Source: JBJYKD01 sp049310025 (GTDB taxonomy: Bacteria; Bacillota; Thermosediminibacteria; Thermosediminibacterales; Tepidanaerobacteraceae). Taken from it: a DNA stretch of 37,472 nucleotides. The first letter of the stretch is position 1. Each line of letters begins with the position of its first letter. Below are positions 30,111 to 37,472 of the stretch, in pieces. The notes under the pieces were generated by a model. It worked only from the letters and a program-made list of their open reading frames with translations. It did not search any database and had not been told where the DNA came from. The position numbers were made by a program, and so were the translations under genes. The stretch lies in NCBI RefSeq assembly GCF_049310025.1, contig NZ_JBJYKD010000029.1:1-37472 (forward strand), read 5' to 3'.

Positions 30111-30575
30111 ATGGCCATCAGGAATATTCGTAAATATGGCGATGATATTTTAAGGAAAAAAGCTAAAAATGTGCGCGTTTTCAATAACAGTTTGTCGGAG
30201 CTTCTCACCGATATGGCTGAGACCATGAAAGCTGCCAACGGGGTAGGCCTGGCGGCGCCTCAGGTGGGTATATTAAAGAGAGCGGTAGTTATAGACGTCG
30301 GCGAGGGACTTATCGAACTTGTAAACCCCAGAATAGTTCACCAGGAAGGCGAAGCAGTAGAGGTAGAGGGGTGCCTAAGTATACCAGGAGTTTTGGGGGA
30401 AGTGGCCAGACCTCAAAAGGTGAAAGTCAAAGCTGTGGACAGAGAAGGCAACCCCATAGAGATAGAAGGGGAAGGTCTTCTGGCGCGGGCGCTGTGTCAC
30501 GAAATAGACCATCTCGACGGCGTGCTGTTTATAGACAAAGTGATAAAATTTGTAAATTCTGATGACGAGGGATAA
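30111..30575 (+). CDS. def: Peptide deformylase
   Basis: A 154-residue metalloenzyme removing the formyl group from nascent N-termini. All three motifs are present: GVGLAAPQVG (44-53), EGCLSIPG with metal ligand Cys88, and HEIDHLDG with His130, Glu131 and His134. This is a type 1-like short form with a few extra C-terminal residues. Its partner fmt, which adds the formyl group to initiator tRNA, starts 3 bases after its stop. GGAG and GAAGG precede ATG 30111. Confidence 0.97.
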   Translation: MAIRNIRKYGDDILRKKAKNVRVFNNSLSELLTDMAETMKAANGVGLAAPQVGILKRAVVIDVGEGLIELVNPRIVHQEGEAVEVEGCLSIPGVLGEVARPQKVKVKAVDREGNPIEIEGEGLLARALCHEIDHLDGVLFIDKVIKFVNSDDEG

Positions 30576-30578
30576 AAC

Positions 30579-31517
30579 ATGAAGCTGGTTTTTATGGGAA
30601 CTCCCGAATTTGCCGTTCCTTCTCTGGATGCGCTGTTAAAAGAAGGCCATGAAGTTGCGGCGGTGGTCACGCAGCCCGACAGGCCCGTGGGGCGAAAAAG
30701 GGTCGTTACGCCGCCGCCCGTTAAGCTCGCGGCGATGAAGAACGATCTTCGGGTTTTGCAGCCTCAAAAGGTGAAGGACGGGGATTTTATCCGCGTCCTT
30801 TCGGAAATAAAGCCGGATTTGATTGTAGTCGTGGCCTTTGGGCAGATCCTTCCCAGAACGGTTCTGGACATCCCGCTTCTCGGATGTATTAACGTTCACG
30901 CCTCTCTGTTGCCCAGGTACCGCGGGGCGGCGCCGGTTCAGTGGGCCATAATAAACGGTGAGAGGGTAACCGGTGTTACCACCATGTGGATGGATGAGGG
31001 ACTTGACACAGGTGATATGTTTTTACAGCAAACGGTGGAGATAAAGGATGAATGGACGGCTTCGGACCTTTCCAGGGAGCTTTCACTTGTGGGCGCCGGT
31101 TTATTGATAGAGACGCTCCGCAGATTGGAATCCGGCCAGCAATTGCGCATCCCCCAGGACCACAACCGGGCCACATATGCCCCGATGCTCAAAAAGGAAG
31201 ACGGCAAAATTGACTGGAGTAAAAAGGCCTTTGAAATACGCAACCTCATCCGGGGCCTTCATCCGTGGCCGGGTGCGTACACCTTTAGCCGGGGCCAGGA
31301 AATAAAGATATGGGTTGCGGAAACTTACCCCTCCGGAAAAAAACAGGCCCCGGGGAGGTTCATGGGCGTGGTGAAGGGCCGGGGATTTCTTGTGGGCACC
31401 GGTGAGGGGTGTTTGCTTGTAAAAGAGCTGCAGGAGGCCGGGAAGAAAAAAATGGGGGCCCTGGAGTATCTGGCAGGGCACAGCCTGCGTGAGGGAGATT
31501 TTTTTGCGGATGTTTAA
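30579..31517 (+). CDS. fmt: Methionyl-tRNA formyltransferase
   Basis: A 312-residue enzyme that formylates Met-tRNAfMet using 10-formyltetrahydrofolate. The N-terminal domain has VFMGTPEFAVPSLDALL, VTQPDRPVGR, the catalytic region NVHASLLPRYRGAAPVQWAI and TTMWMDEGLDTGDMF. The C-terminal OB domain includes IRNLIRGLHPWPGAYTF. Paired with def as in most bacteria. The last 8 bases overlap the start of the DUF116 gene. Confidence 0.97.
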   Translation: MKLVFMGTPEFAVPSLDALLKEGHEVAAVVTQPDRPVGRKRVVTPPPVKLAAMKNDLRVLQPQKVKDGDFIRVLSEIKPDLIVVVAFGQILPRTVLDIPLLGCINVHASLLPRYRGAAPVQWAIINGERVTGVTTMWMDEGLDTGDMFLQQTVEIKDEWTASDLSRELSLVGAGLLIETLRRLESGQQLRIPQDHNRATYAPMLKKEDGKIDWSKKAFEIRNLIRGLHPWPGAYTFSRGQEIKIWVAETYPSGKKQAPGRFMGVVKGRGFLVGTGEGCLLVKELQEAGKKKMGALEYLAGHSLREGDFFADV

Positions 31518-32286
31518 TCAGAGAGAGGAAACGGTAAAAATAAAGAAAAGGATTTTCATCGGGTTGCTGGCTGCAAGCATTATTTTGATATTCGGGATGG
31601 TTGTGGCCGGGATCTTTATATATTTTAACAAATTCGGCAACTGGTACCGTTATATTCTGCTCTTTATCATCGGCCTGCTGAGCATATTTATCTTTATCGT
31701 AAGCATCGGCCTGGCTGGAGTGGTCATGACACTCTGGCATGTAAAGACGTTTTTCGGCCTTCAAAACCTGATGACCTCCTCAATAAATATCCTGTTCCCC
31801 ATAGCCCTGGCCCTTGGAAGACTGCTGCACATTCCAAAAGACGTTATTAAGAGTTCTTATATAGAGGTAAACAACAAACTCATCCAGAGCAGGAATTTTA
31901 AAGTGGATCCGGGGAATATACTGATTCTGGCGCCCCATTGCCTCCAAAAGTGGGATTGCCCGTATAAGGTGACCAGTGATGTTTCAAATTGCCGCCACTG
32001 CGGGAGATGCGACATAGACAGATTGTTTAAGCTCAGCAGAGACCGGGGTGTAAATCTTGCGGTTGTGACCGGCGGGACCCTGGCCAGGAAAATGGTTTAC
32101 GAATATAAACCCAAAGCTATTGTGGCGATAGCCTGTGAAAGAGACCTTACCGAAGGCATTATGGATACAAGCCCTTTGCCGGTTATCGGTATATTGAACG
32201 TGAGGCCCGAAGGCCCCTGCAAAAACACCGGAGTTGATGTAAATAAAGTGGCTGAAGCCGTTGACTTTTTCCTAAACCGAAAATAA
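31510..32286 (+). CDS. DUF116 family membrane protein
   Basis: A 258-residue protein from ATG 31510 with GGGAG upstream (the open frame continues to 31489). Two N-terminal hydrophobic segments (GLLAASIILIFGMVVAGIFI and YILLFIIGLLSIFIFIVSIG) are followed by a cytoplasmic-type domain with a cysteine cluster, HCLQKWDCPYK and CRHCGRCDIDRL (six Cys in about 30 residues). Then comes LAVVTGGTLARKMVYEYKPK and VAIACERDLTEGIMD. The cysteines could bind zinc or an iron-sulfur cluster. The family is conserved between fmt and rsmB in Clostridia, but its function is unknown. Confidence 0.9.
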   Translation: MFNQREETVKIKKRIFIGLLAASIILIFGMVVAGIFIYFNKFGNWYRYILLFIIGLLSIFIFIVSIGLAGVVMTLWHVKTFFGLQNLMTSSINILFPIALALGRLLHIPKDVIKSSYIEVNNKLIQSRNFKVDPGNILILAPHCLQKWDCPYKVTSDVSNCRHCGRCDIDRLFKLSRDRGVNLAVVTGGTLARKMVYEYKPKAIVAIACERDLTEGIMDTSPLPVIGILNVRPEGPCKNTGVDVNKVAEAVDFFLNRK

Positions 32287-32314
32287 CACAAGAGGGGAAG
32301 GAGCATTATAGCAA

Positions 32315-33661
32315 TTGGCAAATCCAAGGGAATTGGCTCTTAAAATACTTATAAAATCCCAGGATGGGATGTACAGCAACCTGGCTTTGAACCGGTTTTT
32401 AACACCCGAAATTTCCGCAAAGGACAGGGCTTTTGTGACCGAACTGGTTTACGGTGTGGTAAAATACAGGTTGCGGCTGGATTATATAATATCTCAATTT
32501 TCAAAAATAACTCCTTCCAGGATGGACCCGAACATACTCCACATCCTCAGACTGGGCGTGTACCAGATGATATTTTTGGACAGAGTTCCGGATTTTGCGG
32601 CCGTTAACGAATCGGTGGAAATGGCAAAGAAGCTCGAGGGCAAGGGGGCGGCAAATTTTGTAAATGCCGTTTTAAGGAATATAGCCAGGCGAAGCCGTGA
32701 AATACTTTACCCGAACCGGGAGAAAGAACCAGAAAAATATCTTTCGGTATTTTATTCCTTCCCCATGTGGATGGTGAAAAGGTGGGTGAAATTGTTCGGT
32801 GTGGATTTTACCGAGGAACTGTGCGGGGCCTTCAATGAAAGGCCAAAAACATGCATCCGGGTTAATACTTTGAAAATAGAAAGGGAAGAACTGGAGTCGA
32901 GATTTCTGGATGAAGGAGTCAATTTCCAGCGGGGTTTTTACCTGGATGAGGCTCTTTATTTAATCGATTCACCACCGCTGGCACGGCTCAAAAGCTTTAA
33001 AGAGGGTTTTTTCCAGCCTCAGGATGAAAGTTCCATGATAGCATCAATAGCCCTGGGAGCCAAAAGCGGCGAGTCGGTCCTGGATGTGGCTGCGGCCCCC
33101 GGCGGTAAGACAACTCACCTGGCTCAGATGATGAAAAATGCGGGAAGCATAACCGCCTGGGATATTCATCCGCACAGGGTGGAACTGGTAAAGGAGGCGT
33201 GCAGGCGCCTTGGCGTAACCATAGTGGATGTGGAAATAAAAGACGCTCGAATACCCGACGAAAAAATGTTTTACCGATTTGACAGGGTGCTGATAGACGC
33301 TCCCTGCTCAGGGTTGGGGGTTATAAGAAGAAAGCCCGACATAAAGTGGTCCAAGAACCCCGAAGACCTTGCCGCATTGAAAACAGAGCAGGCCAATATA
33401 CTGCGGATCTGTTCAAAGTATGTAAAGCCGGGCGGAATTTTGCTTTACAGCACCTGCAGCATAGAGCCGGAAGAAAATCAGGAAGTGGTTGAGGCGTTTT
33501 TGAGAGAAAACGGTGATTTCGTTTTCGACGATTTAAGGCCCTGCTTGCCCGAGAAATTAAGGGCGGCCGTCGACAAACATGTAGGTTGTCTTCAGCTTTA
33601 CCCGCATATTCACAAGGTTGACGGCTTTTTTATTGCACGATTAAGGAGATTAAAAGCCTGA
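32315..33661 (+). CDS. rsmB: 16S rRNA m5C967 methyltransferase RsmB
   Basis: A 448-residue protein with an N-terminal NusB-like domain (LALKILIKSQDGMYSNLALN, then GVYQMIFLDRVPDFAAVNES) and a C-terminal Rossmann methyltransferase. SAM-binding is VLDVAAAPGGKTTHLAQMM, and the catalytic cysteines are in DAPCSGLGVIRRKPD and YSTCSIEPEENQEVV. It methylates C967 of 16S rRNA by family knowledge. The start TTG 32315 has GGGGAAGGAG about 12 bases upstream, a rather long spacing, so the exact start is moderately certain. Confidence 0.95.
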   Translation: MANPRELALKILIKSQDGMYSNLALNRFLTPEISAKDRAFVTELVYGVVKYRLRLDYIISQFSKITPSRMDPNILHILRLGVYQMIFLDRVPDFAAVNESVEMAKKLEGKGAANFVNAVLRNIARRSREILYPNREKEPEKYLSVFYSFPMWMVKRWVKLFGVDFTEELCGAFNERPKTCIRVNTLKIEREELESRFLDEGVNFQRGFYLDEALYLIDSPPLARLKSFKEGFFQPQDESSMIASIALGAKSGESVLDVAAAPGGKTTHLAQMMKNAGSITAWDIHPHRVELVKEACRRLGVTIVDVEIKDARIPDEKMFYRFDRVLIDAPCSGLGVIRRKPDIKWSKNPEDLAALKTEQANILRICSKYVKPGGILLYSTCSIEPEENQEVVEAFLRENGDFVFDDLRPCLPEKLRAAVDKHVGCLQLYPHIHKVDGFFIARLRRLKA

Positions 33662-33672
33662 GGAGATAAATT

Positions 33673-34704
33673 ATGAAAAAGAAAAATCTCAAAGGTTTGA
33701 CTTTGGAAGAATTGCAGGATTTTGTCGAGGAGCTGGGCGAGCCCTCTTACCGGGCAAAACAGATTTTCAGGTGGATCTATAAAGGCCAAACGGAGTTCGA
33801 CTACATGACCGATTTACCCAAAACCTTAATTCAAAAATTGAAGACAAACGCCTGTGTAAGTACTATAGATATATATAAGAAATATGAATCCAATATAGAC
33901 AAGACCGTGAAGTATGTCTTTTTGCTGGAGGACGGCAACATGGTGGAAGGCGTAAAGCTGGAGTATTCTTTTGGGTTAAGCGCCTGTATTTCAAGCCAGG
34001 TGGGCTGCCCTATGGGTTGCGCTTTCTGCGCCTCCGCCATCGGAGGGCTGATAAGAAATCTTACTTGCGGGGAGATGTGCGACGAGGTGCTGGCCATACA
34101 AAAGGACACCGGGCAAAAGGTCAGCAGGGTTGTAGTGATGGGAAGCGGAGAACCGCTGTTGAATTATCCGGAGCTCATCAGGTTTTTGAGATTGCTAAAT
34201 TCGCCGCTGGCTTTTAACATAAGTTACAGGCGCATCACCGTATCCACCTGCGGCATAGTACCGGGAATCAAGAAGCTGGCCGAAGAGGGGATTCCTGTAA
34301 CCCTTGCCGTTTCTCTTCATGCCCCCGAAGACGCTCTGCGAAATCAATTAATGCCGGTAAACCGCCGTTACCCAATTTTACAATTGTTAGATGCGTGTAA
34401 ATATTATATAATAAAGACGAAACGGCGAATCACCTTCGAGTACGCCCTCATCGCCGGCGTAAATGATTCCGTGGAATGCGCTGAAAAACTGGCCTTTCTG
34501 CTCCGGGGGATGCTGTGTCATGTGAATTTAATCCCCCTGAACCCGGTAAAGGAGAGGTATTTTGAGAGGAGCGGGTCGGAGCAAGTCCGCCTGTTTGAAA
34601 GGATTTTGACGGAAAACGGTATTTCCGCTACAATTAGAAGGGAAATGGGCGCCGATATCGAAGCCGCCTGCGGGCAGTTACGGCGGAGCCTTTTGAAGAG
34701 GTGA
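33673..34704 (+). CDS. rlmN: Dual-specificity 23S rRNA/tRNA adenine C2-methyltransferase RlmN
   Basis: A 343-residue radical SAM enzyme making m2A2503 in 23S rRNA and m2A37 in some tRNAs. The iron-sulfur motif GCPMGCAFC has Cys112, Cys116 and Cys119. The substrate-linking cysteine lies near the C-terminus (EAACGQL), and VMGSGEPLLNYPELIRFLR and VSLHAPEDALRNQLMPVNRR are typical. It lacks the changes expected of the Cfr resistance subgroup as far as I can judge. GAGGAG stands upstream of ATG 33673. Confidence 0.96.
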   Translation: MKKKNLKGLTLEELQDFVEELGEPSYRAKQIFRWIYKGQTEFDYMTDLPKTLIQKLKTNACVSTIDIYKKYESNIDKTVKYVFLLEDGNMVEGVKLEYSFGLSACISSQVGCPMGCAFCASAIGGLIRNLTCGEMCDEVLAIQKDTGQKVSRVVVMGSGEPLLNYPELIRFLRLLNSPLAFNISYRRITVSTCGIVPGIKKLAEEGIPVTLAVSLHAPEDALRNQLMPVNRRYPILQLLDACKYYIIKTKRRITFEYALIAGVNDSVECAEKLAFLLRGMLCHVNLIPLNPVKERYFERSGSEQVRLFERILTENGISATIRREMGADIEAACGQLRRSLLKR

Positions 34705-34708
34705 AAAA

Positions 34709-35443
34709 ATGATTGGCTGTATAAAGACCGATGTAGGCAGAGTGAGGATGAATAATGAAGATGCTTTTTACGTTCCCCCGTCGAACGCAGGCCATCCCCA
34801 GCTGTACATAGTCGCGGATGGAATGGGTGGTCATCGGGGAGGGGAAATTGCGAGCCGGATGGCGGTTGATGTGGTTTCGACTCACATAAACGCTCATTTC
34901 TCGCCGAATCTTGACGGCCAGCAAATAAAATCTATTATCAAAGATGCTCTAAATAAAGCAAACAAACGGATATTAAGCTCAGCCCTTGAAAATCGCGAGT
35001 GGGCCGGGATGGGCACAACGGTGACGCTGGCACTCTTCCTGAGCGATAAATTGTATATAGGTCATGTGGGAGACAGCAGGGCTTACAGGATTAGGGCCGG
35101 CCGCATTGAACTGCTGACCAGGGATCACTCGCTGGTATGGCAGTTGATGGAGGAAGGCAAACTCACCTTTGAAGAGGCAAAAATACATCCGTTGAAAAAT
35201 ATAATAACAAAAGCTTTGGGCACCGAAGAATTGCTGGAGCCGGATATTCTGGAGTTCGATTTAAAGAAGAACGACATCATCCTGCTGTGCAGCGACGGCC
35301 TTACAAATATGCTTGACGATGAAAATATTAAGACAATTGCATCCGGGGCAAATCCGGAAGTGGCCGCAAGCATGTTAATTGAAAGAGCGAATTCATTGGG
35401 CGGGATTGACAACATAACGGTGGGCATAATTATAGCCGATTAA
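34709..35443 (+). CDS. prpC: PP2C-type serine/threonine protein phosphatase (Stp/PrpC)
   Basis: A 244-residue PPM phosphatase. Metal-binding aspartates are in RMNNEDAFYV (Asp18), VADGMGGHRGGE (Asp37), CSDGLTNML and GGIDNITVGII. It starts 4 bases after rlmN with GAAGAGGTG upstream. In Firmicutes this enzyme reverses phosphorylation by the PASTA kinase encoded next, affecting cell-wall growth, translation factors and germination. The length is normal and no extra domains are present. Confidence 0.96.
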   Translation: MIGCIKTDVGRVRMNNEDAFYVPPSNAGHPQLYIVADGMGGHRGGEIASRMAVDVVSTHINAHFSPNLDGQQIKSIIKDALNKANKRILSSALENREWAGMGTTVTLALFLSDKLYIGHVGDSRAYRIRAGRIELLTRDHSLVWQLMEEGKLTFEEAKIHPLKNIITKALGTEELLEPDILEFDLKKNDIILLCSDGLTNMLDDENIKTIASGANPEVAASMLIERANSLGGIDNITVGIIIAD

Positions 35444-35461
35444 CGTGGAGATGAGCAGTAT

Positions 35462-37327
35462 ATGATAGGAAAAATTTTAGGAAACAGGTATACAATCTTG
35501 GAAGAGATCGGCGGCGGGGGCATGGCTGTTGTGTACAAAGCCCGCTGCAATTTACTGAATAGAGTTGTAGCCATCAAGGTGCTGCGTTCCGAATTCTCGG
35601 GCGACGAGGAGTTTGTCAGGAGGTTTAGAAGGGAAGCCCAGGCGGCAGCAAGCTTGTCGCATCCGAATATTGTAAGCATTTACGATGTGGGGCAGGAAGA
35701 CGGAAGTTACTACATCGTAATGGAATATGTGGAAGGGAAGACGTTGAAGGATTTGATAAGGCAGGAGGCCCCCATGCCTCCGGTGGAAGTTGTCGAAATT
35801 GGAAGGCAGATATGCGACGCTCTTGAATGCGCCCATAAAAATAAAATCATTCACCGGGACATTAAATCCCACAACATCATCATCACTCCGGAAGGGCGCG
35901 TAAAGGTTACCGATTTCGGCATAGCACGGGCCGTGACGGGTACTACCATTACCCACACGGGCGATGTCTTCGGTTCTGTTCATTACTTTTCTCCCGAGCA
36001 GGCGAGAGGAGATGTGGTGGATGAACGTTCGGATATTTATTCGGTTGGCATCATACTATATGAAGCTTTAACAGGCCGATTACCTTTCGACGGCCAGACT
36101 CCGGTGGCTGTAGCGTTAAAGCACATACAGGAAAGCCCCGAACCCATATCCGGTATGATACGGAATTTCCCCGGGGCCCTGGAAGCTATTGTAACAAAGT
36201 GCCTTGCCAAATCGCCTGATGAAAGGTTCCAGAGTGCGGGAGAGCTGAAGATGGCATTGACAAGAGCGTCTTCAGACCCCGAAGTGATGGGTTTCAAATC
36301 CTCTGAACTCGAGCGGACCCTTGTCTTAAACAAGGATTCACTGAAGGCGCCGCAGAGAAATTCGATTTCGGGACCGCCGGGCAAAAAAAAGCGGGGGATT
36401 TTACGGAGCGTGGCTGCGGGTGTTTTGCTTGTGATGCTGTTTGGTGTTTTTTCATATTTCGGAGCGGCTTTGGCGCGCAGATATTTCGAAGTGCCCGAAG
36501 TGATAGTACCTAATGTCATAGGGCTTTCGGAAGAAGATGCAGCGCAAAAACTTCGGGAAAGTAATTTGAAATACGTCGTGGCCGACCGCATTTATGATAG
36601 TGCACCGGCGGGCCAGGTGATAGACCAGGATCCAAAAGGCGGTGAGAAAGTAAAAATAAACCATCCCCCTATTAACCTGGTGGTGAGCAAGGGACCGAAG
36701 ACGCGTCAGGTGCCCAAGATTGTGGGTTTATCCGAAGCCGACGGGATAACGGCGATCACCCAGGGAAATTTTAAGGTAGGGACCATTTCCAGAGAGTATT
36801 CAGATGAATACCCCGAAGGGATCATAATGGATCAGAATCCCAGGGAAGGTCTTATTCTATCAGAAGGAACCAGTATTAATTTCACGGTTAGTTTGGGTCC
36901 GGAAGTCAAGCAAACCAATGTACCCATACTCATCGGCAAGACATATGATGAGGCCAGATCCATCCTGGCGGAGCAGAAGATGAAAGTGGGAAATGTGGTT
37001 AAAAAATCCAGCGATGTTCCCGAAAATACTGTAATAGAGCAGAACCCCAGGCCGGGAGAAGCTATAGGCCCGGATGGCACCGTGGACCTGGTGATAAGCA
37101 GCGGTCCTCCTAAAGTAAAGAGTTTTAATCTCGAGCTCAAGCTGCCTTCGGAACCACCGGAATTTACCATCAAAGCGGAAGTGTCCGATGATCTGGGACA
37201 GCGCGTGGTGTACAACAAAAAACACACCCCCCAGGACAGTCCGCTAATCATACCGATAGAGGGAGCCGGGGTCATCCACGTGAAAGTATGGCTTGACGAT
37301 ATTTTAATATACGATAACACGCACTGA
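35462..37327 (+). CDS. prkC: PASTA-domain serine/threonine protein kinase PrkC
   Basis: A 621-residue membrane kinase. The kinase domain is at 1-270, with GGGGMAVVY, Lys39 in VVAIKVL, HRDIKSHN (Asp133), DFGIARA (Asp151) and an activation loop rich in threonine (TGTTITHTGD). After a basic linker (KKKRG) comes one membrane span (about 314-336) and an external part with three PASTA repeats (about 343-411, 412-480, 481-550), which bind muropeptides. The terminal 70 residues are a small beta-rich domain (FNLELKLPSEPPEFTIKAEV). B. subtilis PrkC triggers germination in response to muropeptides. Downstream, rsgA would be expected but is not seen at once. Confidence 0.97.
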   Translation: MIGKILGNRYTILEEIGGGGMAVVYKARCNLLNRVVAIKVLRSEFSGDEEFVRRFRREAQAAASLSHPNIVSIYDVGQEDGSYYIVMEYVEGKTLKDLIRQEAPMPPVEVVEIGRQICDALECAHKNKIIHRDIKSHNIIITPEGRVKVTDFGIARAVTGTTITHTGDVFGSVHYFSPEQARGDVVDERSDIYSVGIILYEALTGRLPFDGQTPVAVALKHIQESPEPISGMIRNFPGALEAIVTKCLAKSPDERFQSAGELKMALTRASSDPEVMGFKSSELERTLVLNKDSLKAPQRNSISGPPGKKKRGILRSVAAGVLLVMLFGVFSYFGAALARRYFEVPEVIVPNVIGLSEEDAAQKLRESNLKYVVADRIYDSAPAGQVIDQDPKGGEKVKINHPPINLVVSKGPKTRQVPKIVGLSEADGITAITQGNFKVGTISREYSDEYPEGIIMDQNPREGLILSEGTSINFTVSLGPEVKQTNVPILIGKTYDEARSILAEQKMKVGNVVKKSSDVPENTVIEQNPRPGEAIGPDGTVDLVISSGPPKVKSFNLELKLPSEPPEFTIKAEVSDDLGQRVVYNKKHTPQDSPLIIPIEGAGVIHVKVWLDDILIYDNTH

Positions 37328-37472
37328 ATAAATACGGAGAGCTTATGAAAGAAAGTTTATAGATTTTGTATAAGAAGTCGGTTGGCGATTTAATATTGAT
37401 TCCAGTGTAAAAACTCCCCCTTTTCCCCAATCCATATTTAACCAAATACGGCTTGAAAAATAAAAACTAACG
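37328..37472. other. Unassigned 145-base end of window
   Basis: AT-rich DNA after prkC with frequent stops in the plus frames and no credible gene start. I see no clear terminator or insertion-sequence end. A rsgA gene, common directly after prkC, is not recognisable in these bases. Confidence 0.5.

Noticed and set aside
1..37472. CRISPR arrays, insertion sequences, rRNA genes, riboswitches and T-boxes
   Set aside because: No regularly spaced repeats, transposase-like protein, rRNA sequence or recognisable riboswitch/T-box core was seen on reading both strands.

Overview
The window reads as a prophage (about 1-12,208; its left end lies outside) joined to a chromosomal housekeeping region of a spore-forming, probably anaerobic or thermophilic Firmicute of the Thermoanaerobacterales/Clostridia type. 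Grounds for that placement are an alpha/beta-type spore protein gene, the gene orders yggS-sepF-yggT-divIVA, lspA-rluD-pyrR, yicC-remA-gmk-rpoZ-coaBC-priA-def-fmt-DUF116-rsmB-rlmN-PP2C-PASTA kinase, the dapF-dapL pair for meso-diaminopimelate, and an S-layer homology domain on the phage endolysin. The species cannot be fixed from the sequence alone.

Prophage, 1-12,208. A contractile-tail baseplate module runs left to right: LysM tail protein, gpD-like hub protein, gpV spike-base protein, gp25-like wedge protein, gp47/J-like wedge protein, tail protein I with a repetitive C-terminal extension, and a fibre-like protein. It is followed by a diversity-generating retroelement (DGR) at about 6,529-9,474. 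The DGR contains a C-type-lectin/FGE-fold target gene whose last ~35 codons are the variable repeat (VR), a perfect 8-bp GACA-loop hairpin just downstream, an Avd-like accessory gene, a template repeat (TR) rich in AAC codons, a hairpin-rich spacer RNA and a DGR-type reverse transcriptase. VR and TR align without gaps at an offset of 565 bases, and 18 of 22 template adenines are substituted. Lysis genes follow (holin-like proteins and an amidase-SLH endolysin). Next comes an AT-rich cargo gene with a HEPN-like R-x4-H motif, and then the 3' half of a tRNA-Pro(GGG) gene, which I read as the right attachment site.

Chromosome, 12,209-37,472. Two small minus-strand genes (a spore protein and a 54-residue membrane protein) precede a plus-strand series. 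The series comprises a HlyD-like protein and cell-division genes (yggS, sepF, yggT, divIVA), a TM1266-type regulator, MTA/SAH nucleosidase, a DUF5665-like protein, a DksA/TraR zinc-finger protein, and lspA-rluD-pyrR. Then come rqcH on the minus strand, dapF-dapL behind a good sigma-A-type promoter, and a long operon of translation, nucleotide, coenzyme A, replication-restart and rRNA-modification genes. That operon ends with the PP2C phosphatase and PASTA kinase pair. Genes in these runs are mostly separated by under 40 bases or overlap.

The main system of interest is the prophage DGR. It should let the phage diversify a tail-tip ligand-binding protein. The VR carries a footprint suggesting that only its 3' half was recently rewritten.
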